Source: Gonapodya prolifera JEL478 | Taxonomy: Eukaryota; Monoblepharomycota; Monoblepharidomycetes; Monoblepharidales; Gonapodyaceae | Direction: 5' to 3' | Assembly (NCBI GenBank): GCA_001574975.1 | Contig: KQ965839.1 | Coordinates: 62,001 to 126,000, forward strand | Length of the DNA: 64,000 nucleotides | Translations under genes and position numbers: made by a program | Notes under the pieces: model-generated | What the model was told of the DNA's origin: nothing | The model's database searches: none | The model's input: the letters and a program-made list of their open reading frames with translations, nothing else | Shown: in pieces, positions 50,012-60,935 of the stretch | Layout: each line of letters begins with the position of its first letter | How positions within the stretch are numbered: the stretch's first letter is position 1

Positions 50012-50110
50012 GAGTGATCAAGGGTCATCGAGACAAGTGAGCTGTGGTCTCCGATGACCCGCCATTATTCTGCCGTGCCTCTTCACCAGAAAAATACCTG
50101 CAACCCACCA
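50012..50110. promoter_or_regulatory. Compact divergent promoter, SUOX / LYS4
   Basis: Only 99 bp separate the two start codons, so both genes must be driven from overlapping promoter and 5'-UTR sequence. I see no clear TATA box. Confidence 0.6.
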
Positions 50111-52705
50111 ATGAGCACGGCCCATCTAGCTCGCACTCGCCGTGCAGGTTGCATCGCATCCCTCAGGCTGCGATCGGAATCTGCGCGATCGTTGGCATCT
50201 GCGTCGGCTGCTCCGGGCCAGACGCTGGTGGAGAAGATTGCACAAAAGTACACCGTTGATGTGCCCTCAGACTACAAAGTCAGGCAGGGCGCGTTTGTCT
50301 ACGTCCAGCCCTACCACGTCATGACGCACGACAACACCGGGGCGGTCATGTCAAAGTTCAAGGAGATTGGAGCTGCCAGTTTTCACAACCCGAAGCAACC
50401 TGTTTTCACACTCGACCACGACATTCAGAACAGGACTGAAAAGGTGAGACGCGAGCGCAGCGAGCCTGAGGCCTAAGCGCGCAGCGCTGACCGAGGGCGG
50501 CCGCCTGAGGCGAGTGACCACGCGAAGCGGAATATGCTCTCCCGGAGCGTACATCGAGGCCGAGGCTGTCCGCCGGAGGCGAAGGATCCCCGAAGTGCGA
50601 ATGACATAGCGCGGACGGGTGCGGGGATTTGGACATGGCTTGGAGACTGTGTGAAGTACTTATCCCACACTTCCGTTTCTCAACCACCCCAGAATCTCGC
50701 AAAGTATAAGGGCATCGAGAACTTTGCCAAACAGCACGGTGTCGACTTTTACCCTGCTGGACGGGGAATCGGTCATCAAGTCGTCGTTGAAGAAGGTGAG
50801 TCCATTCTGTCACAGAAGACAAGTTGTTTCCATCGCTAACGTGTAGCGAATTTCTTCCATCGTCTTCGTCCTCGTTCACGCTCTCCTCCAAGGGTACGCA
50901 CTTCCCTACACTCTGACCGTCGCCTCCGACTCCCACTCCAACATGTACGGCGGCGTCGCCGCTCTCGGCACCCCCATTGTACGCACCGACGCTGCGGCGA
51001 TCTGGGCCACCGGCCGAACGTGGTGGCAAGTACCCCCCGTCGCGCGTGTGGAGCTTCGCGGGAGCCTTCGTCGCGAATGGGGCGTCTCGGGCAAAGACGT
51101 TATCACGGCTCTGTGCGGGCTGTTCAACCACGACGAGGTGCTCAACCACGCGGTCGAGTTTGTGGGCGAGGGCGTCACCAGCTTGAACGTGGACGAGCGC
51201 CTCACCGTCGCCAACATGACCACCGAGTGGGGCGCGTTGGCGGGTGTGTTTCCCGTAGACAACCGCCTTCTGCAGTGGTACCACGACCGCGCCGAACTGC
51301 TTCTCCAACGGAACGGCGGGAAACCGCACCCGCGCATCTCCCACGAGAACATCGACAGCATCGAGCGCAACCTGCTGCTGCCAGACGCGGACGCCACGTA
51401 CGCCAAGTCCCTCTCTCTGGACCTCTCCACCGTGGTTCCGTGGGTTTCGGGCCCCAACTCGGTCAAAGTGTCCAACCCGCTCGACGCGCTCGAGCGCGAC
51501 AACATCCCCATCCAAAAGGCCTACCTCGTCAGCTGCACCAACTCCCGCGCGTCCGACATTCGCGCCGCGGCCGCGGTCGTGCGTGGACGGAAAGTGGCGC
51601 CCGGTGTCGAGTTTTACGTTGCGGCCGCGAGCAGTGAAGTGCAGCAGGAAGTGGAGAAGAGCGGAGAGTGGTTCGAGCTGCTTCAGGCCGGCGCCATCCC
51701 GTTACCGGCAGGGTGTGGCCCTTGCATCGGGCTCGGAACGGGGTTGTTGAAAGAGGGCGAGGTGGGAATTTCGGCGACCAACAGGAACTTCAAGGGTCGG
51801 ATGGGACATCCCAAGGCGCTGGCGTACTTGTCATCGCCAGGTATGTTTTTGAACATTTTTGTCGAGCTGTTGTTCATGCCGAAAGGATTAATTCTGCAAA
51901 CTATGAGCAGCGGTCGTCGCGGCATCTGCTGTTGCCGGTCGTATCATCTCCCCGGCGACTCTCTTGAACTCGACCAGCGTCATTTCGTCAACCCCTTCCA
52001 CCCGTCCCGCATTCGAAGTGGTCTCGACCAAGTCTGCGCAACCCACGTCAGCCCCTTCCGCTGCAGCTGCATCTTCCGGATCAGCCGACCTCGCTCCCGG
52101 GTTCCCCGCGTCGGTGACGGGCGAAATTGTCTTTTTGGACGTGGACAACCTCAACACGGACGGAATCTACCCGGGCAAGTACACGTACCAGGACGACTTC
52201 CCGCGAGAGGAGATGAAGAAGGTGGTCATGGAGAACTACGACGAGGAGTTTGCAAAGTTGATCAAACCGGTGCGTACCGAGCACCGCCGCCGTTTCGAAC
52301 ATTGTCTGATATATCCGTCGAACGAACTGTACACAGGGCGACATTGTGGTCGGTGGAACCAACTTTGGTACCGGTTCATCCCGCGAGCAGGCCGCCACAG
52401 CTCTCCTCGCCGCCGGCATCCCCGTCGTCCTCGCAGGCACCTTTTCCGAAACCTACAAACGCAACGCCATCAACAACGGTCTCTTGGTGCTGGAGTGCGG
52501 CGACTTGGTGAAGGACTTGCGCGCCGAATTTGCCGGCGCGGACAAAGTCAAGTCCCGCAGGACGGGCGCGACGGGAACTTTGGATATGGTCAATGGCGTT
52601 TTGAAAGTGGAGGAGAGGGAGTATGGCGTGCCCAAGGTCGGGAGGGCTGCTCAGGAGATTTTGGTGGCGGGAGGTTTGGAGAGTTGGGTCAAGACTCGCA
52701 TTTAG
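50111..52705 (+). CDS. LYS4: Homoaconitase, mitochondrial (lysine biosynthesis)
   Basis: This [4Fe-4S] enzyme hydrates homoaconitate to homoisocitrate, the step just before LYS12. The ATG at 50111 gives a basic presequence ([20 protein letters not shown]), then [16 protein letters not shown]. Homoaconitase marks follow: [32 protein letters not shown] joined by the 249-nt repeat intron to [59 protein letters not shown], and the cluster Cys in [12 protein letters not shown] and [11 protein letters not shown]. An Ala/Ser-rich linker leads to the swivel domain, [20 protein letters not shown] and [19 protein letters not shown]. All three cluster Cys are present. HDNTGAV and [12 protein letters not shown] point to homoaconitase rather than aconitase. 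Confidence 0.94.
50444..50692 (+). repeat. Repeat-built intron of LYS4, shared with RPL6 intron 2
   Basis: This 249-nt GT-AG intron begins gtgag and within 10 nt enters the repeat. Exact 12-nt blocks gagcgcagcgag (50453-50464), gaggcctaagcg (50468-50479) and gcgctgaccgag (50484-50495) match RPL6 intron 2 in the same order and spacing. Further shared strings (gcgagtgac, cgcgaagcg, cggagcg, ccggaggcgaa) follow. The element occupies roughly the first 160 nt; the rest looks like ordinary intron sequence with a pyrimidine tract. Confidence 0.8.
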
Positions 52706-52894
52706 CTAAAAAGTCATTTGATGAAGGGATGAGAAATGCTTTTTATATATTTAGATTAGAGTCGTGGGTGATTCGAAAAAGGACATGAAGGACCGTAATA
52801 TTGACGTCATCAGCACTTCAAAAATTTGCCTCTTCTCCTTGTCGACACTATCCAACCTGCTCGTCAGAACCCCATCTCGGTCCACAGATTCCGA

Positions 52895-53499
52895 ATGCTG
52901 ATGATAAGACTCCCCAAGTTTGTGACAAGAGTTTCCGCGCCACTACCTACCCTATTCGCCCGTTCCTCCTCCTCAAACCGAGATGTGAATCGCGAGGAAC
53001 TGAAATCTTTGCTTCTCAGTATGAAAGGATCCACCATCAGTGTATCGCTTCTTCTCTCCACAGAGGTGCGGGATTGTCCGTGACTTGCTGGTGGACTTTG
53101 GAAGAAAACTTCGGTCCACGTTTGCTTTTTCTGAAGGAATCCGTCCAAGGAGTTTCTCAGAAAGGCGCCCCGCTCAGTGCAAAACAGCTGCTTTCGAAGT
53201 TGGAGGCGGGAGGGGAACATATTCCAGAGAGATTCAACGTCTCGGAGATGGACGATGGCGGCATCACCGTTTCGGCGTACGCAGGCGATTTGAAACTCCA
53301 GGGAGGAGCAACGAGAGAGGTAAGTCCTAGGAGGTGTGGTTTTGGTGGAGGTGGCAGACTCTCAACCAATCCCTGATCTACCGAACACGATTTTCAGGTG
53401 ATGGGACAGACTGGTGTTTCGGACATGGAAGTGAATCCACGGAATGCTGGAAGCAAAGATGTCTATGTCACCAACGATCCTCCACAACCGATTGGCTAG
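52895..53499 (+). CDS. Small protein with mitochondrial-type leader, family unknown
   Basis: This is a short gene with MLMIRLPKFVTRVSAPLPTL followed by FARSSSSNRDVN, a basic, Ser-rich, acidic-poor leader typical of a mitochondrial presequence. A donor near 52999 leads to an exon whose phase is unclear; two readings are open, one with VRDLLVDFGRKLRSTF and one with QGVSQKGAPLSAKQLL. The last part is clearer: LLSKLEAGGEHIPERFNVSE, GGITVSAYAGDLKLQGG, then after an intron VMGQTGVSDMEVNPRNAGSK and a stop at 53499. I do not recognise the family. Its position between LYS4 and an aminotransferase does not define a role. Confidence 0.55.
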
Positions 53500-53682
53500 C
53501 GAACAATTCAATTGAATGAACTTGATGTAAGACTTTTGGAAAATAATAGGCGCATCTGCAACATTTACAATCAAATGGTCTTTACATCGGATTGTCGACG
53601 GTGACCCTCCGCTGATCGCGCGGCCCGCATTCCCTATTTCAAACATTACTCAGTCTCAATCTGCACACACTCACTGGATACC

Positions 53683-55950
53683 ATGACCACCGATTCCGCC
53701 ACCGGCGCAGCGCCATCGCAAGCGCGACAGAAACCGTTGATCCGCGACGAGAAAAAGCGCGATTCCAAGACGATCGCACGGTCGTACCATTTGCCTCCGA
53801 CAACGAACCTCAGCACCCACGACATCACTGGGTACGTTCACGTCTCATGCTTCTGATAAGACGCTGCGTTGTGAAATCGTGCCCATATCTCCCGTCTTAC
53901 CCTCGAAAATATGTCTGAAATGTGTCCCTCACACCGTTCGAATTCTTGTCTCTGAACGACACTCTGCGACTCGAACGTTGTGGTTTATCTTTGACGACGG
54001 TATAGTCCAACTCTTCATGTTCAGAAAGGCAATGGCATTTATGTGAGTGGGGCAACCTAAATCTGGGAAACAAGCGGGGCATTTCTGAACGTTTCCTGAC
54101 CAGATCTACGACGATGAAGGCAAAGAATACATTGAGGGTGAGCCATCAGAAGAAAAACAATTGGGCTCTCGATCCCCTTAATGGTGCGTCACAGGTATGT
54201 CCGGATTGTGGAACGTGAGCCTTGGATTTTCGGAGAAGCGATTGGTCGAAGCAGCCACCAAACAACTTAACGGTAAATCCGTGAATGTTGCGGGCCGTTG
54301 TCACATGCTAAAGTCGACAACTGGCGAAAGAGCTACCATATTACCACCTGTTCTCCGCCAAAGCCCACGACCCCGCCATCGACCTTGCGGAAGGTCTCAT
54401 CAAAATTGCTCCGTGGGCCAGTAAAGTGTTCTTCGCCAACAGCGGTTCCGAGGCGAACGACACCGTCGTTAAGATGGTGTGGTACTGTGAGTCTCGAAAC
54501 TAATCGATAACTGGGTCTGGTGCTGATTTTTCCACCAGATAACAACGCTCTCGACCGACCCAAGAAGAAGAAGATCTTCTCCCGCATTAAAGCGTACCAC
54601 GGTATCGCTGTAGGCAGCGGTAGCTTGACTGGCATTCCAAAGAACCACGCTGATTTTGACCTGCCAAGTGGGTGCTGTGTCCTTCGTGATTGTCAAGAAC
54701 ATTTACCGACACACCAAATTGTCAGTCAAAAACATTTACCACACATCTTGGTGAGTCTTGTTGATATACACCACTTGACTGGAGCGGTTTTGATACTTGT
54801 CCACGCAGTCCCCACTACTATCGGTACGGACGTGAGGGTGAATCGGAAGAAGAATACGCCACCCGCCTCGCGGAAGAGTTTGAGAAAATGGTGGTTGAAC
54901 AGGGTGGTGCTGAGGAATGCGCTGCCTTTATCGCTGAGCCTGTCCTGGGTGCCGGTGGAGTGGTGAGCATTTTCCAACGTGTGTGACAAAACAAACATAG
55001 AAGACTGAAGTTTGGTCTGCAAGATTGTGCCACCAAAGACATACTACGCCAAGATGCAGGCCATTGTCAAAAAGTACGACATGCTATGGATCGATGACGA
55101 GGTCATCTGCGGCTTTGGAAGATTAGGAGACATGTGGGGTGCAGAGGTGAGCTGTCTCGAGAAAGGTTGACTGTTATCCCATTTCCATATTCCTGGCTTT
55201 GTGTAGACTCTCGATATCAAACCCGATATCCTAGTTTCGTCCAAGGCAATCTCCAACGCGTACTTGCCGCTGTCCTGTGTCATGGTTGCCGACAACGTTT
55301 ACCAGGTTCTGGTCACGCAATCCAAGAAACACGGAGTGTTCGCGCACGGGTTTACTGGCTCGGGTCACCCAGTCGCCTGCGCCGTCGCATTGGAAGTGCT
55401 TAAAATCTACGAGGAGCGCGCGATTGTCCAACATGTGAAGGATGTGGTTCCCCACTTCTGGGAGAAGCTCAAGACGTTCGAAGGTCATCCTCTCGTCGGT
55501 GAAGTCCGGGGCATCGGGCTCATTGCAGCACTCGAATGTGTGAAGGACAAGGCGACAAAGGAAGCCTTCGACGCGGGCCTTGGTGTCGGCGCGAAAGTGG
55601 TGAGTTATCAGCTTACTTGAGTCCATTTGGCGGCACCTTTATTGACATACACTTTTCAGGCGGAATTTGCCCAAACCCATGGCCTCATCGTGCGGAACCT
55701 CGGAGGTGAGAATTCCTTTTTTCACACTCGATTTTGACGATTCTCATCGGTTTCTTCGCTTACTTCAATTATTAGATTCCATTGCGCTGTGCCCTCCTCG
55801 TAAGTACATATTGCTTCAGTGCCTTTTGAATATTTCTCTCACTACATCTATGTGGCAGTCATTATCACGGAGGCCCAAATCGATGAGCTGCTCAGCAGGC
55901 TGTCCAAGGCCCTCGATGACACCCTGGAATGGGTGAAAGCCAAACGTTGA
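53683..55950 (+). CDS. Class III PLP-dependent aminotransferase
   Basis: This predicted omega-amino acid:2-oxoacid transaminase has fold type I. It opens [20 protein letters not shown] and [15 protein letters not shown]. Exons then give [114 protein letters not shown] (the PLP-binding Lys) and [19 protein letters not shown]. The C-terminal domain ends [20 protein letters not shown]. The subgroup resembles the beta-alanine/taurine/putrescine-pyruvate branch rather than UGA1-type GABA transaminase, but the donor is not readable from sequence. No mitochondrial presequence is evident. About nine introns are needed, and short exons near 54060-54110 and 55680-55860 have approximate edges. Confidence 0.82.
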
Positions 55951-56123
55951 AGCCGGTTGAAGCTGTGTGACTCCGGAAATATCTTTTAGTACTACGGAAA
56001 TAGTTTATATGGAAAGAGTTCGTGAAAAATAGAACCATCTCCTAATCCCTCAGTGGGTGGTCAAGCACGACCACGGTGACCATAGGACGATTACTGTTTT
56101 TCCTGGAGTCGACTCGACCACCA

Positions 56124-58256
56124 ATGGCGCAAGCTTACGCGCTGGACACTTCTCAGGAAGCGCACATGGCTGAACATGTTATGTGCGTTGTCCAGCTTCG
56201 TTGATTGTCTTGGGAATGCGACTTTTCTTACTGGTGAAATGAAACCATCAACCTTGCATCTCTCACCAACAACACAAATATCCTTCAACTGCTGAAAGTC
56301 TATGCTGCGTATGTGGAGTGGCTATCCCGCCAAATCCCGCGGCCATGTGTGGAACTTGTCTTCGTAATGAAGTAGACATCACGGAGGGGATCCCAAAGTC
56401 CTCAACGCTGCACTACTGTCGAGACTGTGACAGATACTTGCAAGTAAGGACTTGACCTACATGTTTTATCAGTTCCCTCGAGGGTTGAGTGACGCCCTCC
56501 CCGTGCAGCCCCCCGCGATTTGGGTGAAGGCCGACTTGGAATCCCGGGAGCTTTTGGCGGTCTGCCTCAAACGCCTGCGAGGTCTCACAAAAGTTCGGCT
56601 CGTGGATGCTGGATTTGTCTGGACGGAGCCACACTCGCGGCGTGTCAAGGTAAAACTGACCATTCAGAAGGAGGTGAGATGCAGTTCAAGAAATCTGGTC
56701 GCTTTTCCTCAAGGAATCAAACACTCCGCAACACCCAAGGCATTAGCATCGACAATTTTACAGCAGACATTTGTTGTCGAGTTCTATGTTTCGCATCAGC
56801 AGTGCGAAGACTGTGTGCGTGTCGCCGCCAAGAACACCTGGCGTGCTGTCGTACAAGTCCGCCAAAAGGTGCGCTTCCTCAGGTGTAAAAGACTTTTTTG
56901 GTGGTGCTTGTATGAAGACGTTGGACCTAGGTGCCTCACAAGCGTACCTTCCTGTGGCTCGAGCAGCTCATCCTGAAGCACGGTGCCCATAAGGATACCG
57001 TGAACATCAAAGAAGTCAAGGATGGTATCGACTTCTACTACGGACAACGGACACATGCTATTCGAATGGTGGACTTTTTGAATGCGGTGGTACCACTGAG
57101 GTAGGTTTTCGCAAACAATACGGCTCCCCCACTGACGCTCAAAACCGCCACTAGGTCGAAGACATCGGAATCCATCATATCTTCAGATATACACCAATCC
57201 ACCGCCAATTTCAAGTACACCTACTCGGTCGAATTGGTACCGCTGTGTCGAGATGACCTTGTGTGCCTTCCCCCCAAGCTCTCTCGACAGCTTGGAATGC
57301 TTGGTCCCCTCGTTCTCGTGTCGCGCATATCGAACTCTGTGCAAATGTTGGATCCCAGCACCTTAAAAATCGCAGATCTGCGAACGCAACAGTACTGGGA
57401 GAACCCTGTAACACCGCTCGCCGAGGCTAGTGACTTGGTGGAGTGGTACGTGATAGATGTACAACTGGATGGACCAAGAAGTGGAAAGGTGAGGAGAGCA
57501 AATGTGCAGTAGGAGTGATGTGTATGAACTTATGTCAACGCTCTAGAATGCACTGGCAAGCGTGGAGGTTGCTCGCTCCAACGACTTTTCCAAGACGTAT
57601 TTGGCCCGCACACATCTAGGCAACTTGTTAAATCCCGGGGACCACGCTCTTGGGTAAGTCTGAATTGATTTCCACCGACGATGAAAGATTCTCAAAGGAT
57701 GATCGGGTGCTTGACTAGATACGACCTAAACAACGCAAACTTCAATCACCCCGCACTTTCCTCGTACTTCGAATCGAGGTCTTCGAAGTTTACACTTCCA
57801 GATGTCATTTTGGTGAAGAAGTCATTCCCGCACCGGCGTCGTCGCGCGCGACCCCGAAATTGGAAAGTCAAGCATTTGGGGAAGGAAGAAGAGGAGGAGC
57901 GGAGCGGTAGGAAAGACAAGGCCGCGGACAAGGACAGGGACTTGGAACTATTCTTGAGGGATCTCGAAGAGGACGAAGAGCTGAGAGGGATGGTAAACTT
58001 GTACAAAGGTGAGCACCTTTTGCCCCGATTACTATCGAAATGTTATTTTCTCACCAAAATTCTATCAATAGCGTCGGCACAAGACCGACAGGCAATGACA
58101 CAACATTCTGACAGCATGGTTGACGACGGACAAGATGAAGGTGGTGACGAGAATGAAGATGCAATGGAAGAGAGTGAAGGGGAGGAAGACTTTCCGGAAA
58201 TACGAATGGAGGAACTGTTGGATGACATGGAGCGTTTGACTGTTGCGGACGAATGA
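56124..58256 (+). CDS. NMD3: 60S ribosomal export protein NMD3
   Basis: This CRM1 adaptor exports pre-60S subunits. I infer exon 1 at 56124-56182 (MAQAYALDTSQEAHMAEHV plus two bases); a 116-nt intron with donor gtgcgt joins it to ILCCVCGVAIPPNPAAMCG. That creates the family zinc-ribbon start, with CGTCLRNEVDIT and YCRDCDRYLQ. Further exons give PPAIWVKADLESRELLAVCL, KVRLVDAGFVWTEPHSRRVK, VVEFYVSHQQCEDCVRVAAK, AVVQVRQKVPHKRTFLWLEQ and GIDFYYGQRTHAIRMVDFLN. Later come LGNLLNPGDHALGYDL and LPDVILVKKSFPHRRRRARP, then an acidic and basic C-terminus (HLGKEEEEERSGRKDK, DEGGDENEDAMEESEGEEDF) where the export signals lie. The stop is at 58254-58256. Confidence 0.9.
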
Positions 58257-58463
58257 TACGGAAGACTTCTGACATCTTTTGTAATACTGCTTAGCATGAT
58301 GCAGACCGATACTATCTCTTTCTCTTGATGAATGAAGAAGGGGGGTTCTTGTTCCGAGAGGTGTCACTACGATCTTTAAGGAATCTCCGAGAACGATCAC
58401 TTATTGCGATGCGGCAGGAAACACACCACTACGCAAATCGGATGATGTCTTCGTGTCCACGGG

Positions 58464-59486
58464 ATGTATAGAGAATCCTGGGGTCGAGATCGAAGTGAAA
58501 ATCTTGCATCAGTGCGAGGAGAGCCGTCGTTTCGCTCGAACAATAGCGGCACACCATTCAAAGCAAAAGGGAATCATCAGCAGCTCACGAGAAACGGATC
58601 TAATTCACGGCCACCGCCGTCTCCTCCGCCCTCCCCCGTCTCTCCGCCTTCCTCTCCAATACTGGAAGGCGGTCCATTCAGACACGTATCGTCAAACACG
58701 CATTCCAATTCGACTCAGCTGGATCAAGAGATGCGGTACCTCTGTCGACGCTTTGAAGAATTTCGAAGCATAGTCTGGGGTACCGCAAGGTCATTGGAGC
58801 GTGATCCACTGGACACTTTTCCCTCATATCAATCACGTACTTTACACGTCTACCAACCAACGCACTTTTTTACGTTTCCGCCACCGGAGCTCAGCAGAGG
58901 CACCCTAATTTCTCTGCCAGAGTCGAGGCAGTTCGTGGATGGATGTGAGTTTGATTTCTCAAACGCACGTGACTCTCTTTTCATTGCCTTCGTGTCTCAA
59001 GTACAAACCACAGGTCTTTTAAGTGCAGTCCCTCTGATTGCTCCACTAGGCAATCCAACAAGGCACCCATTAACATCTACAACATGGTCTTCTGCTCCCG
59101 CAACTGCGGACCACTCTCCGCGACTCGCGGATCAATCTTACGCGTACAATCACGATTCGAACACGGATACCCCATTCGCAATGTATCGCAGCCCACTTGC
59201 TACTCCTCGGGGAAGTGATGCTTCGTTCACACCCCCCAATGCATTCGCGGACCTAAGCCGCAGAAGCTCTTCCGAACCGCATGATTTGATTGTTGAGCCT
59301 TCAGCAACGCATTCTGGAAGTCACACATCCTGGGGATCCAGGCGAGGAAGTGGAGGGCAAAGTCGCAACTTGACACCGGAAAACCAGACACCTTCAGTCA
59401 CCCGTCACGATATTGCAGTCTCGAACTCCCCTCCCCCATCTGGCACAAACGTTTCTGAGCAATTTGAGGGTGTGGTGGGTGCTTGA
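58464..59486 (+). CDS. Ser/Pro-rich hypothetical protein
   Basis: This is a single open frame of 340 codons with ATG at 58464 (MYRESWGRDRSENLASVRGE). It contains a Pro/Ser tract (PPPSPPPSPVSPPSSPILEG), a somewhat ordered middle (LDQEMRYLCRRFEEFRSIVW), and a long Ser/Thr/Pro/Asn-rich tail with SRRSSSEPHDLIVEPSATHS. No domain is recognised and most of it is predicted to be disordered. An intron near 58945-58995 (gtgagt...cag) could remove a few residues without closing the frame. The composition suggests a regulatory or scaffold protein, but this is not demonstrable. The gene follows NMD3 on the same strand with a 207-bp gap. Confidence 0.5.
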   Translation: MYRESWGRDRSENLASVRGEPSFRSNNSGTPFKAKGNHQQLTRNGSNSRPPPSPPPSPVSPPSSPILEGGPFRHVSSNTHSNSTQLDQEMRYLCRRFEEFRSIVWGTARSLERDPLDTFPSYQSRTLHVYQPTHFFTFPPPELSRGTLISLPESRQFVDGCEFDFSNARDSLFIAFVSQVQTTGLLSAVPLIAPLGNPTRHPLTSTTWSSAPATADHSPRLADQSYAYNHDSNTDTPFAMYRSPLATPRGSDASFTPPNAFADLSRRSSSEPHDLIVEPSATHSGSHTSWGSRRGSGGQSRNLTPENQTPSVTRHDIAVSNSPPPSGTNVSEQFEGVVGA

Positions 59487-59755
59487 GCAACTTTCTCCCG
59501 GATATGAGTGTCTCAAAAAGTGTTGGTTTTAGTTACTCCGTCGAGCACGCCTGCGCAGAGAGCGCACGGTAACACCGTATTCCCGCTGAATCCTTAGATC
59601 TGTTGTTCTCAAATACGTAGCATCTGTAAATATTTTTTTATTTTTATTTTTTTGACAAAGCAGTAAACGAAGGAATCACTTGAAAGTTTCGCTTGAAAGT
59701 TCGAACAAAGTCCAGCATCTCTAATCACATTGAAGTAACAGTAACCGCCACACAA

Positions 59756-60831
59756 ATGGACAAAGAAGAAACTGAATGGTGAGCAAGTGACACTACTGCG
59801 TGATGACAAGTGAAGTCTGAAGGAGCATTCCTTTGATCAAAGGGTATTTGAGCGAGTTTGCTGTTACGGATACGCCGAACCAGGCGATGAAACCCGGAAA
59901 TACAAGATCGAATGGGAGGGCGATTATCCGGAGGTCTGCGATGTCACATGTCTGAGACTGTATTCGATCGTGCCAATCAAGTTGACTCTCACAAGACATG
60001 GGAACCAGCGGAGAACTTACCAGACGACGCACGTGAAGAGTTCGATGCTCGTTGGTCTTCTAGATCGATCAGGAAAATAAAGAGAAAGAAACGTGGCTGG
60101 TATCTCGTGGCGTGGAATACAGATCACAATATCCCCTTTGACGACGTGAGTGGTGACGAAAACCCGCAATTTTAGCACGCGGTGATATAACCAGAACGGC
60201 ACAGACGTGGGAGCCCCCCGAAGACTTGCCTTCCGGGGTGGTGGCACGCTTTGAAGGTCGATGGAGCTTAGAACACGAAGAACGGCAGAGGTCCAAACCT
60301 GTCGAAGTCAGCATGCCAGCGCGGCCAATAATATCGGAGCGACTGCAAACTCGATTCGTGGAGCATGGAACTATATTCTCCAAGCCTATTGCAGAATCAA
60401 ACACACATCATCGTCAGCGCAGGCGAACGAGCTCGGCCTCACACCCCCACAAGTATCACCCTTCGAAAAAGTTAAGAATGATGGCATCCGTGTCCGATGA
60501 AGATCGCCCAGAAGATAACGAATCGTACTATCCTGTTGGTGCTGAACGTCTGACTATTTCGCCTACTTTGGGTTCACACCGTCGCTCGGTGATATCAATT
60601 GATGCACCCAAGCTCCATGAACAACTCGACATCAGCAACACCGATATGAGCGCAGTACACCATGCCAAGCAAGATGACAATGATTTCCAGGATCAAGAGC
60701 AAGATCGCGCATCAATCGGCTTGATTTCTTTACCGACTGTTACCAGGCGCATTTCACCGTCTGATTGTGCTGGTCTTGTCCGAAAATGGAGTGGTGTCGA
60801 ATACTCGTGGAGTGACAGCATGGGATGGTAG
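59756..60831 (+). CDS. Double-chromodomain protein
   Basis: This small predicted chromatin-binding protein of 296 residues has exons 59756-59778, 59843-59933, 59996-60145 and 60205-60831; the frames check. It starts MDKEETEWVFERVCCYGYAE. Chromodomain 1 has RKYKIEWEGDYPE then TWEPAENLPDDAREEFDARW. A basic linker (SIRKIKRKKR) leads to chromodomain 2, GWYLVAWNTDHNIPFDD then TWEPPEDLPSGVVARFEGRW. Each is cut by a phase-0 intron exactly before TWEP (62 and 59 nt). The TWEP motif and the aromatic positions of the methyl-lysine cage are partly kept (W in VAW and IEW, W in TWEP). The long C-terminal tail is Ser/His/Arg-rich with no recognised domain, ending YSWSDSMGW. It is neither HP1 (no chromoshadow) nor a CHD remodeller (no helicase), so its role is unknown. 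Confidence 0.8.
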
Positions 60832-60893
60832 TTTGCAATCAATTGACACATGAGTGACAGCATGGGATGGTAGTATGCAATTAATTGACACAT
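60810..60893 (+). repeat. 42-bp tandem duplication across a stop codon
   Basis: Two adjacent copies, 60810-60851 and 60852-60893, differ at two positions. Each starts gagtgacagcatgggatgg, so the last codons and TAG of the chromodomain gene are repeated just downstream. Confidence 0.95.
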
Positions 60894-60935
60894 TGATGTG
60901 GCATTCTTCACACAATCATGTAAACAACACACAAT

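Noticed and set aside
50111-52705. Calling the gene aconitase (citric acid cycle)
   Set aside because: The [27 protein letters not shown] and [12 protein letters not shown] stretches match homoaconitase, and LYS12 lies close by.
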